Positions 1-5,230 are shown, counted from the first letter of the stretch. The stretch: 5,232 bases of DNA from Haloferacaceae archaeon PL-Br10_E2g29 (GCA_001563965.1 LKMS01000126.1:1-5232); one strand, 5' to 3'. Notes: generated from the letters alone by a model not told the origin. Translations and numbers: made by a program.

Positions 1-86
1 AACACGCGAATGTTGCACTCGACCGGCATCATCAGCGCACTCGTGTCCATGCCAACCGCAACGGTGTCGACAACGAACTCGTCCAT
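1..86 (-). CDS. PIN-domain protein, Utp24/Fcf1-like (partial, N-terminus only)
   Basis: This is the first 28 codons of a gene that runs off the left edge. The ATG at 86-84 lies 4 nt after the aIF2 gamma stop and opens a frame reading MDEFVVDTVAVGMDTSALMM followed by PVECNIRV. A hydrophobic strand followed by an MDT-S-ALMMPVE motif matches the start of archaeal PIN-domain proteins of the Utp24/Fcf1-like group, where the Asp of the 'DTN' motif is the first metal-binding acidic residue of the nuclease site. Here the motif is DTS instead of DTN. I chose the start at 86 over the internal ATG at 50 because the internal one would delete the first beta strand. A weak AGGA lies inside the end of the upstream gene. 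The tight spacing implies co-transcription with aIF2 gamma. From family knowledge, the role is likely rRNA processing. The remaining acidic residues are outside the window, so activity cannot be judged. Confidence 0.75.
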   Translation of the reverse strand, partial: MDEFVVDTVAVGMDTSALMMPVECNIRV

Positions 87-90
87 CCGA

Positions 91-1374
91 TCATTCCTGC
101 AGCGTCCCGACGCCGATGAGTCGCCAGCGCGCGCCGACACGGCGGTTGATGGCGATTTTTGCGCCATCGGCCGCACAGACCGGCCGTTTGAGCTTCACTT
201 CGCACTCGCCGTCACGGGCGCTTGTGACCGCACCGACGGTCGTGGCGGTACCAACGGTCAGCATGAGCGGCTCGCCGGTCGAAATCTCCTCGACCCCGCC
301 GTTTTCGTCTTCTCGCGGGCCTTGTCCGCTCGAACGGCCCGAGGAGCTTCGCTCCTCGCTGCCGACCACGCGGTCGAGCAGTTCGACGGTCATCTCGAAA
401 TCCTCACGGGTTGGCGGCAGCGTCCCGGGCTCGCCGGCGACCTGCCCACCGAGCGAATCGCCCTTTGTGAAACTCGGGTCGAGGCCCGTGCCGACGCCGA
501 TCAGCCCACCGGGGCGAACCGAGTCGACCGAGTTGCTGCCGGCTTGCAGTGACCGGATCGTCGTCGACAACGACTGCCACTCGGTTTTGCCGCCGTGTTC
601 AACCTGTCGGCCGGGGCGAATCTGGATTTCGTCGCCAACTTCGAACTCGCCGCCGACGAGGCTGCCGCCGATAACGCCGCCCGACAGTTCTTTCCAGGTC
701 GTCCCGGGACGGTTGATGTCGAAACTGCGGGCGACGAACATGCGGTCGTCTTCGTCTCCGCTCCGGTCGGGGGTCGGAATCGTCTCCTCAATTGCGCCGA
801 TCAGCAGGTCGATGTTGACCTCCTGTTGGGCGCTCACGGGAACGATGGGGGCGTCCTCGGCGACCGTTCCTGCGACGAACTCCTGAATCTGGCCGTAGTG
901 GTCGACCGCACGGTCGCGGTCGACGAGGTCGACCTTGTTCTGGGCGATGACGATGTTCTCGATGCCGATGATGTCGAGCGCCATCAGGTGTTCTTCGGTC
1001 TGTGACTGGGGCACGTCCTCGGTTGCGCTGACGACGAGCACCGCTCCGTCCATCAGCGAGGCACCCGAGAGCATCGTCGCCATCAGCGTCTCGTGGCCGG
1101 GCGCGTCGACGAACGAGACGGTTCGCAGCGGTTCGCTTTTCGATCCGTCCGCACAGTCCTCCTTGACGGTGAAACAGTCGGGTTCGTCGACGCCCGGGCA
1201 TTTGCGGAACGTCGCGTCCGCGTAGCCGAGTCTGATGGAGATACCGCGCTTCATCTCCTCGGAGTGCTGGTCGGTCCACGAACCGCTCAGCGCTTGGACG
1301 AGCGTTGTCTTCCCGTGGTCGACGTGGCCGACGAGTCCGATGTTCACCTCCGGTTGTGTTGTGGCTTGTGTCAC
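91..1374 (-). CDS. eif2g: Translation initiation factor aIF2 subunit gamma
   Basis: This is the GTPase subunit of archaeal initiation factor 2, which with alpha and beta subunits delivers initiator Met-tRNA to the small ribosomal subunit. The 427 residues show all G motifs: P-loop GHVDHGKT (16-23), switch I around MKRGISIRLG (41-50), DAPGH (90-94), NKVD (146-149) and SAQ (181-183). Beta-barrel domains II and III follow (about 205-427), including GEPLMLTVGTATTVGAV (367-383) and the C-terminal RRVGARWRLIGVGTL. The start is GTG at 1374-1372, supported by GAGGAGG ending 6 nt upstream; MTQATTQPEVNIG is a sensible N-terminus. Two oddities stand out. The zinc-knuckle region has only three cysteines (C59, C67, C74) instead of two CxxC pairs. 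A Ser/Gly/Glu-rich stretch (about 339-360) in domain III appears to make the protein somewhat longer than my recollection of haloarchaeal homologues (about 410 residues). The PIN gene follows 4 nt later. Confidence 0.97.
   Translation of the reverse strand: MTQATTQPEVNIGLVGHVDHGKTTLVQALSGSWTDQHSEEMKRGISIRLGYADATFRKCPGVDEPDCFTVKEDCADGSKSEPLRTVSFVDAPGHETLMATMLSGASLMDGAVLVVSATEDVPQSQTEEHLMALDIIGIENIVIAQNKVDLVDRDRAVDHYGQIQEFVAGTVAEDAPIVPVSAQQEVNIDLLIGAIEETIPTPDRSGDEDDRMFVARSFDINRPGTTWKELSGGVIGGSLVGGEFEVGDEIQIRPGRQVEHGGKTEWQSLSTTIRSLQAGSNSVDSVRPGGLIGVGTGLDPSFTKGDSLGGQVAGEPGTLPPTREDFEMTVELLDRVVGSEERSSSGRSSGQGPREDENGGVEEISTGEPLMLTVGTATTVGAVTSARDGECEVKLKRPVCAADGAKIAINRRVGARWRLIGVGTLQE
340..358. repeat. 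Perfect 8-bp palindrome with 3-nt loop inside aIF2 gamma
   Basis: CGAGGAGC (340-347) and GCTCCTCG (351-358) are exact inverted repeats separated by TTC. On the coding (minus) strand the centre reads GCGAAGC, a heptamer known to form an exceptionally stable DNA mini-hairpin. It encodes part of the low-complexity insertion in domain III. Confidence 0.75.
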
Positions 1375-1380
1375 TTGTGA

Positions 1381-1430
1381 CCTCCTCGGAGTAATCTTGT
1401 GGAAAACTCGCCCCGAGCGACTGATAAAGG
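1381..1430 (-). promoter_or_regulatory. Promoter and Shine-Dalgarno of aIF2 gamma
   Basis: On the minus strand a TATA-like CTTTATC lies at 1429-1423, about 50 nt ahead of the GTG start. With the usual TATA-to-start distance of about 27 nt this predicts transcription starting near 1399 and a leader of about 25 nt. The leader carries GAGGAGG at 1387-1381 with a 6-nt spacer to the GTG. A leadered, SD-bearing mRNA is the minority arrangement in haloarchaea, and the strong SD decides the non-ATG start. The TATA call is by eye. Confidence 0.55.
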
Positions 1431-1474
1431 TGCTGTTCTCCCGCCGCTCACGTTACGTCGTGTCGTGGTCGCAC

Positions 1475-1496
1475 AAATCGGTGTGTGGTTCGATTT
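1475..1496 (-). repeat. Short inverted repeat after the DUF5809-like gene
   Basis: AAATCG (1475-1480) and CGATTT (1491-1496) form a 6-bp stem with a 10-nt loop, 4 nt past the stop codon of the DUF5809-like gene. It could be a weak terminator or mRNA-end hairpin, but no T-run follows on the minus strand, so this is only suggestive. Confidence 0.25.
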
Positions 1497-1500
1497 CGCC

Positions 1501-1917
1501 TCACAGCATCTCGCGATAGTGCCGCCCAAACGCCCGGCGACGGACGGTTGCGGCGGCCGCTTCGGGTTCGTGTTGGTAGGATGCCGACACGACCGTGTCC
1601 TGACAGACGACCGGATGCCAGACGACGTTTTCGACGTTTTTGCCGCCAAGTCGCTCGATTTCGTCGACTGATCGCTGCTCACACCACGATTCGAACTCCT
1701 CGCGCGAGCCATGATAGGTCGTCAGCAGCGAGGCAAACAACGCGTCGCGAGCGGTTTCGACCACGTCGCCCGTGACGCGCTCGTCGTACTCCGCCGAATC
1801 GAACGCCATCGCGCGGGTCGTCTCTTTGACGATGATTTGAGCGACCGGACCGCTCTCCTCGTAGGCCGATTTCGCCGCCGCAACCGTTTCAGGTTCGTAG
1901 ACTCCGGCTGTGTTCAT
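1501..1917 (-). CDS. DUF5809-like haloarchaeal protein of unknown function
   Basis: The 138-residue protein has no signal peptide or membrane segment and should be soluble and cytoplasmic. From memory of haloarchaeal families it matches DUF5809: an N-terminal segment of about 35 residues, then a helical core ERVTGDVVETARDALFASLL (46-65), a GSREEF/W segment (70-78), a WHP motif (100-102) and a C-terminal FGRHYREML. C105 sits close to WHP, but no catalytic set is recognisable. The ATG overlaps the stop of the upstream gene in ATGA (1917-1914), indicating translational coupling; only a weak GGA precedes the start. Downstream, 126 nt separate it from aIF2 gamma, which has its own promoter-like region. 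The function is unknown. Fixed pairing with the zinc-finger-like partner suggests the two products act in the same process or bind each other (inference). Confidence 0.85.
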   Translation of the reverse strand: MNTAGVYEPETVAAAKSAYEESGPVAQIIVKETTRAMAFDSAEYDERVTGDVVETARDALFASLLTTYHGSREEFESWCEQRSVDEIERLGGKNVENVVWHPVVCQDTVVSASYQHEPEAAAATVRRRAFGRHYREML

Positions 1918-2429
1918 GGTGATTCCGTGTTGGATTTGCTGTCGGTTACTGTGTCGGATTGTTCGGTTCTGTTGTCGTCCGTGTCGTCGTCGTGTTCGCC
2001 GTCGGGTTCGTCTTCGCCAGCTGGCTGCTCGTGAGAGCGTGGTTCACCCGTCGCACGCATCGCCTGCGTGAGCGCTTGGGCGTCGCGGAGAATTGCTTGG
2101 CCCGCCGCATCGAGGGAGGCGAGTTCGGCGGCAACGCCGGCTGAGCTGATTTCACTGCCCCAGCGTCCGCCTTCGCCGGTTCTTTTCTGGTTTCCATCGA
2201 GGAGGCCGTGACCACCGGCGGGATGATCGTGATCCGCATCGGTGGGTTCGGCCACATCGCTCACGGCCTCGGCCAGTTCCGTCCGCGGGAGCGACGCCCA
2301 GTCGTCGAATACACGTTCCAGCCACGCCTCGTGGTCTTCGCCGTGAACGATTGCGGTGACTGCGAGGTGGTTTGTTACCGCGGGCCCGTTTTCGAACGGC
2401 TCCGCACACACCGGACACAGATAGCCCAT
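1914..2429 (-). CDS. DUF5810-like zinc-binding protein with acidic tail
   Basis: The 171-residue protein begins MGYLCPVCAEPF and resembles the haloarchaeal DUF5810 family as I remember it. C5 and C8 (CPVC) with H21 and H29 (or H33) make a plausible C2H2-like zinc site in the first 33 residues, followed by a helical EAWLERVFDDWASL segment (34-47). A linker rich in His/Asp/Gly (about 63-76) leads to a helix around 98-124 (AAELASLDAAGQAILRDAQA). A disordered, very acidic tail (about 135-171, with DDDTDD) follows. The tail explains the GTC/GTCGTC-rich sequence on the plus strand. No enzyme motif is visible; a nucleic-acid- or protein-binding adaptor is possible but unproven. The stop overlaps the DUF5809-like start by ATGA, forming a two-gene operon. 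A TATA-like element exactly 27 nt upstream of the ATG, with no SD, points to a leaderless transcript. Confidence 0.85.
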   Translation of the reverse strand: MGYLCPVCAEPFENGPAVTNHLAVTAIVHGEDHEAWLERVFDDWASLPRTELAEAVSDVAEPTDADHDHPAGGHGLLDGNQKRTGEGGRWGSEISSAGVAAELASLDAAGQAILRDAQALTQAMRATGEPRSHEQPAGEDEPDGEHDDDTDDNRTEQSDTVTDSKSNTESP

Positions 2430-2446
2430 ACTGACTCACGGGTCGC

Positions 2447-2464
2447 ACGCGGCTAAAACGCGGC
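2447..2464 (-). promoter_or_regulatory. Leaderless promoter of the DUF5810/DUF5809 operon, flanked by direct repeats
   Basis: The minus-strand TTTTAG (2459-2453 region, centre about 2456) is 27 nt from the ATG at 2429, the spacing expected when transcription starts at the start codon. It is flanked on both sides by identical 7-mers (plus strand ACGCGGC at 2447-2453 and 2458-2464), 11 nt apart from start to start, about one helical turn. They could be protein-binding half-sites or chance in GC-rich DNA. Confidence 0.45.
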
Positions 2465-2481
2465 GGTTGGCGTTGGCTCCA

Positions 2482-2997
2482 TTACGGCTCTGCAACCATT
2501 ATCAGCGCGCTCTCGCCATCATCGTAGTAGCTCGGATGCAGCCGAACCGGCTCGAACCCCTCCGAGCGGTACAGCGAAATCGCCCGCTCGTTGCTCCGGC
2601 GCACTTCGAGTTTGATTCGTGGCGCGCCCGCAACTGTCAGTCCAAGCAGGGCCCGCTGGAGCAGGGTTCGACCGAGTCCGTTGCCCTGAGCGGCAGGATG
2701 CACCGCGAGATCTTTGATGTGGCCAACGTCGCGCCCGATGGTCGGTGGCACGTCGGCAACGACGTAGCCGAGGATGTCGTCGGTCGGCTTGGTGGGTTCG
2801 ACAGACCGGTCGTGAGATTGCGTCTCGACACACTCGACGACGAGAAACACCGGTTCGCCGAGGAACTGCTCGAACATCGCGGCCGACCACGGCTGGTCAA
2901 ACACGACGCTTTCAATTCGGCAGATCGCTTCGAGATCCGCTCGCTTGGCGCGACGAATCACCACGGACTCCGGCGAACACTCCGAGCGGCCGACCAT
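2482..2997 (-). CDS. rimI: GNAT N-acetyltransferase, RimI type (N-terminal alpha-amino acetyltransferase)
   Basis: This enzyme transfers acetyl from acetyl-CoA to the alpha-amino group of protein N-termini; archaeal members act broadly in the cytoplasm rather than on one ribosomal protein. The 171 residues form a single GNAT domain (about 12-168). After the GHIKDLAVHP strand (92-101), the acetyl-CoA pyrophosphate loop is Q-GNG-LG (104-109). LEVRRSN follows (130-136), then AISLYRSEGFEPV (139-151) and the family's C-terminal YY-DGE-ALIM (157-167). E131 and Y143 are 12 residues apart, as are the E103 and Y115 catalytic pair of E. coli RimI. An unconserved hydrophilic loop (about 57-73) is a likely haloarchaeal insertion. 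The ATG at 2997 leaves only about 11 residues before the first strand and is the best start; no SD is seen. The gene ends 52 nt before the DUF5810-like gene and could read into it. Confidence 0.9.
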   Translation of the reverse strand: MVGRSECSPESVVIRRAKRADLEAICRIESVVFDQPWSAAMFEQFLGEPVFLVVECVETQSHDRSVEPTKPTDDILGYVVADVPPTIGRDVGHIKDLAVHPAAQGNGLGRTLLQRALLGLTVAGAPRIKLEVRRSNERAISLYRSEGFEPVRLHPSYYDDGESALIMVAEP

Positions 2998-3019
2998 ACC
3001 GGAGCTATACCGTATGACG

Positions 3020-3053
3020 GCAAAAACACGGCGTTCATTGAGTAATAAAAATT
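3020..3053 (-). promoter_or_regulatory. Promoter region of rimI, two TATA candidates
   Basis: Two AT-rich elements sit upstream of the rimI ATG on the minus strand. GTTTTTG (centre about 3024) is exactly 27 nt from the ATG and would give a leaderless mRNA. TTTTTATTA (centre about 3047) is a better TATA box and would give a leader of about 20-23 nt, but no SD is present in that leader. I cannot choose between them. The upstream one coincides with the T-run after the nested inverted repeat. Confidence 0.45.
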
Positions 3054-3109
3054 ACGCCTCCACAGCGATTTGACCGATAGCCGAGAACGCTATCGGCTCG
3101 AATGGAGGC
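3047..3109 (-). terminator. Probable terminator of the bat-type gene (nested hairpin plus T-run)
   Basis: Read on the minus strand, the outer arms GCCTCCA (3109-3103) and TGGAGGC (3062-3056) enclose a perfect 8-bp hairpin (CCGATAGC and GCTATCGG, 3096-3089 with 3081-3074, 7-nt loop). GTAATTTTTATT follows at once, with five T at 3051-3047. Structure followed by a U-tract about 180 nt after the upstream stop codon fits a terminator; archaeal termination depends mainly on the T-run. The same T-run doubles as a TATA candidate for rimI. Confidence 0.45.
3074..3096. repeat. Perfect 8-bp inverted repeat, inner element of the nested structure
   Basis: CCGATAGC (3074-3081) and GCTATCGG (3089-3096) are exact complements around a 7-nt loop. 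An alternative, mutually exclusive pairing, AGCCGA (3079-3084) with TCGGCT (3093-3098), overlaps it. The DNA could serve as an operator for a dimeric regulator as well as an RNA hairpin. Confidence 0.6.
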
Positions 3110-3229
3110 TCAGTTCGTCTCTGACAATCGTATCGGCATGGTAGGCCATGGCCCTCTTGTGCATAAGTGTATACTCACACGAGTTAGGAACGTAACAACT
3201 GCTGTCGGTTGCCGTCTGTCGTCGGCGGA
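3110..3229. other. Non-coding remainder of the bat-rimI spacer
   Basis: This is the 3' flank of the bat-type gene. I see no supportable gene. It contains a perfect 10-bp palindrome GGCCATGGCC (3144-3153) and an AT-rich patch with a GTATAC palindrome (3169-3174). That patch could act as a weak TATA in either direction, but no credible coding sequence follows it. Confidence 0.4.
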
Positions 3230-5200
3230 TTATGACTCGACGTAGGCGGCGACGAGTTTCTGCTCGGCGGCTCTGAGATGCTGGTGGAACGTCTGGCGTG
3301 TGATATCCATTGTTTTGGCGATTTCATCGCCATCGACCGGCCGGGGCCACTCGAAGTAGCCGTTGAGATGCGCCGATTCGAGCGCCGCCTGCTGTCGGTC
3401 GGTGAGCTGTTCATCGACGGCCGCAGCGAACTCGCTGGGTCGGCGCTCGCGGCGGTCACGCTGGGTTCGTGCACGGAGTTCAACACCCTCGTAAGACGCT
3501 CGAAGCATGTCGAGCAGCGTTCTTACGTCCTGTTCGGGTGGCGTTTCGACGGTGAGCTGTGTTTGTGTTGGCGTCGCCGTCATTGCTGTCACCACGGCAC
3601 CGGCTTCGGCGAGGTCGTCGTAAGGCGTCTCTTCGGGGATGGTCACCGAAAACGTCAGCTCTCCGTCGCGCTCGGCAATGAACCGAACGTCGCTGAGACA
3701 CGACAGCGAGTCGAGTGAGTCGACAGCTTCGGGTGTGGTTTCGGCTGCCAGATACAACACATACTCGCCATCGGCCGAGCGAGTCGCCCCGCAGCGCTCG
3801 ACATCGACACCGAGATGGCTGGCGATCCGTGCGAGGTGGAACGTCTCGTCACGGATTTTGATTTGGAGTTCGGTGATCCGATCGGTCGTCAGAATCTGGG
3901 TTGTTTCGGCCGCATGAATCCCGTTGGAAAGCATTTTCCCGATCGAGCCGAACACCTGTTGTTCGCGTTCATCGAGGCTGTTCGGATTGCTTCCGTAGAC
4001 GCCGAGCAGTCCGTAGCGCCGATCACGGTAACACAACGGGATGACAAGGAGGCGGTGGCCGTCAACGGCGACTGGATCAAGCGGCCCGCCGACGCCAGTC
4101 GAACACACGTGACACTCATCGGTTTCGATCGCTCGACTGACCGCCACGGGCACGTCGGACAGTGGGATCTCGACCGGAAGCTCACCGAGGCCACTGTGGG
4201 CCCGCATCGACAGCTGGTCGTCGGCGGCGGCTCCAATCCACGCCGCGGTGTAGCCCGGGTCGGCCGCAATCTCCTCACACACTTGGTGGATGATCACGTC
4301 TTTGTTGCTGGCTTCAACGAGCACACGCGAAATCTCGCTCAGCAGGCCGTTCACGCGGTCGAGAATCCGACGAAGCGTCTGTTGTTCTTCGGCCAAGCGG
4401 TCGGCGCGTTGCTCGGCGAGTGCCTCGGCCTCCCGCCGATCGGTGATATCGATCTGAAACCCGACGTAGTGGACGAGTTCGCCGTCCTCGTCATGAATGG
4501 GCGCGACGGTTACCTCGTTCCAAAACGGGGTTCCGTCTTTTTTGTAGTTGCGTATCTCGCGGCTAATCGCTTGTTCGCTGCCAATCGCTTCCGAGAGTTG
4601 CTTGACCGTTCGTGGGTCGGTTCCGGTTCCCTGTAGGAGCCGGGGGTTCCGGCCGAGTACCTCGTCGGTGTCGTAGCCGGTGAAGTCTCCCCACGCGTCG
4701 TTGACATAGACGAGCGGGTAATCCGCGAGCGACGGGTCGCTGAGACTCACGCCGATGGGGGCCGCCTCGATTGCGCGGGTCAACTCCTCGGTTGAGGGCT
4801 CGTGGCCGGAAATATCCTGTTGCGGCTCAAAATTGCGAGCCAACTCCTCCAATCGGGTGACCGTCGACACGAGGTCGCGAACCGACTGCTCGCCGTTTTT
4901 TTCCAACAGTCGGTCGCGGTCGGTGTCTGCCGCCGGAATCGACACGTCGTCGACGTCGGTGAACAACACAAACGGGAGTTGAGGGTCAATTTTACGGACT
5001 GCCGACCGGAGTGTTAGGCCGTCGTCGCCCGGCAGTGCGTACTCGCTCACGAGACAGTCGAACGCCCCGGTTGCAACGGCGGTGACCGCTTCGGTGGCCG
5101 TGTCGGCGGTTTCGACCTGATAGCCGGCGGTTTCGAGGGCGTTGCTGACCCGCTCACGCTCCGCGGCGGGATGGACCAGCAACACGCTGGGTGAAACCAT
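3230..5200 (-). CDS. Bat-type (bacterio-opsin activator-like) sensor/transcription regulator: pseudo-receiver, LOV-like PAS, GAF, BAT, HTH_10
   Basis: This is a 656-residue cytoplasmic one-component regulator with no membrane segment. Domains in order: receiver-like (about 4-118) with E53 where the phospho-acceptor Asp belongs (SEYALPGDDGL) and no acidic cluster after the first strand (LLVHPA); LOV-like PAS (about 136-256) with GRNPRLLQG (183-191); a charged helical linker (256-283); GAF (about 285-432); the BAT domain (about 440-580); and a C-terminal HTH_10 DNA-binding domain (599-652), LTDRQQAALESAHLNGYFEWP then a QTFHQHLRAAEQKL recognition region. The domain set matches Halobacterium Bat, but haloarchaea carry many paralogues and no opsin or carotenoid gene is nearby, so I leave the symbol blank. 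The PAS lacks the photoactive Cys (P186) yet keeps N218, N228 and Q249. CHVC (363-366) in the GAF could be redox or metal related. It likely integrates small-molecule, redox or flavin signals to control transcription; its targets are unknown. Confidence 0.92.
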   Translation of the reverse strand: MVSPSVLLVHPAAERERVSNALETAGYQVETADTATEAVTAVATGAFDCLVSEYALPGDDGLTLRSAVRKIDPQLPFVLFTDVDDVSIPAADTDRDRLLEKNGEQSVRDLVSTVTRLEELARNFEPQQDISGHEPSTEELTRAIEAAPIGVSLSDPSLADYPLVYVNDAWGDFTGYDTDEVLGRNPRLLQGTGTDPRTVKQLSEAIGSEQAISREIRNYKKDGTPFWNEVTVAPIHDEDGELVHYVGFQIDITDRREAEALAEQRADRLAEEQQTLRRILDRVNGLLSEISRVLVEASNKDVIIHQVCEEIAADPGYTAAWIGAAADDQLSMRAHSGLGELPVEIPLSDVPVAVSRAIETDECHVCSTGVGGPLDPVAVDGHRLLVIPLCYRDRRYGLLGVYGSNPNSLDEREQQVFGSIGKMLSNGIHAAETTQILTTDRITELQIKIRDETFHLARIASHLGVDVERCGATRSADGEYVLYLAAETTPEAVDSLDSLSCLSDVRFIAERDGELTFSVTIPEETPYDDLAEAGAVVTAMTATPTQTQLTVETPPEQDVRTLLDMLRASYEGVELRARTQRDRRERRPSEFAAAVDEQLTDRQQAALESAHLNGYFEWPRPVDGDEIAKTMDITRQTFHQHLRAAEQKLVAAYVES

Positions 5201-5201
5201 A

Positions 5202-5230
5202 CCCCTCCGTATGGATTGTTCGCATAAATA
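5202..5230 (-). promoter_or_regulatory. Start region of the bat-type gene: TATA candidate and SD-like sequence
   Basis: On the minus strand a TATTTATG-like TATA box (centre about 5227) is 27 nt from the ATG, which predicts a leaderless mRNA. GGAGGGG at 5208-5202 looks like a Shine-Dalgarno but lies only 1-3 nt from the ATG and would be lost from a leaderless message. The two signals conflict; a further upstream promoter outside the window could resolve it. No alternative in-frame start near the N-terminus is available. Confidence 0.45.

Noticed and set aside
116..886. Long plus-strand open frame opposite aIF2 gamma
   Set aside because: It is a shadow: the Ser/Pro/Arg-rich translation is what GC-rich haloarchaeal coding DNA gives on its antisense strand, and the opposite strand is clearly aIF2 gamma.
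1935..2030. Dense GTCGTC/GTTCG repeats that look like a tandem repeat
   Set aside because: They are the complement of irregular Asp, Glu and Asn codons in the acidic tail; there is no fixed period.
1959..2144. Plus-strand frame with a hydrophobic Val/Phe-rich N-terminus resembling a membrane segment
   Set aside because: The run is the antisense reading of the Asp/Glu-rich acidic tail of the DUF5810-like protein (GAC/GAA codons read as GTC/TTC).
2467..3045. A 192-codon plus-strand open frame opposite rimI
   Set aside because: It mirrors the acetyltransferase frame, with no independent start signal and no recognisable domain.
3090..3164. A 24-codon minus-strand frame in the bat-rimI spacer (starts MHKRAMAYHADTIV)
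   Set aside because: It has no TATA at -27, no SD, contains a rare AGA codon and ends inside the inverted repeat. It is too short to support without homologues.
3138..3245. A 35-codon plus-strand frame in the same spacer
   Set aside because: It runs into the 3' end of the bat-type gene, is not typical of acidic haloarchaeal proteins and lacks a convincing start signal.
3815..4636. A 273-codon plus-strand open frame opposite the bat-type gene
   Set aside because: It is antisense to the recognised PAS/GAF coding region, and I recognise no family or motif in it. Long antisense frames are expected at this GC content.
3230..5200. Naming the regulator bat and linking it to bacteriorhodopsin control
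   Set aside because: The domain order fits, but haloarchaea have many such paralogues and no opsin, brp or carotenoid gene is in the window.
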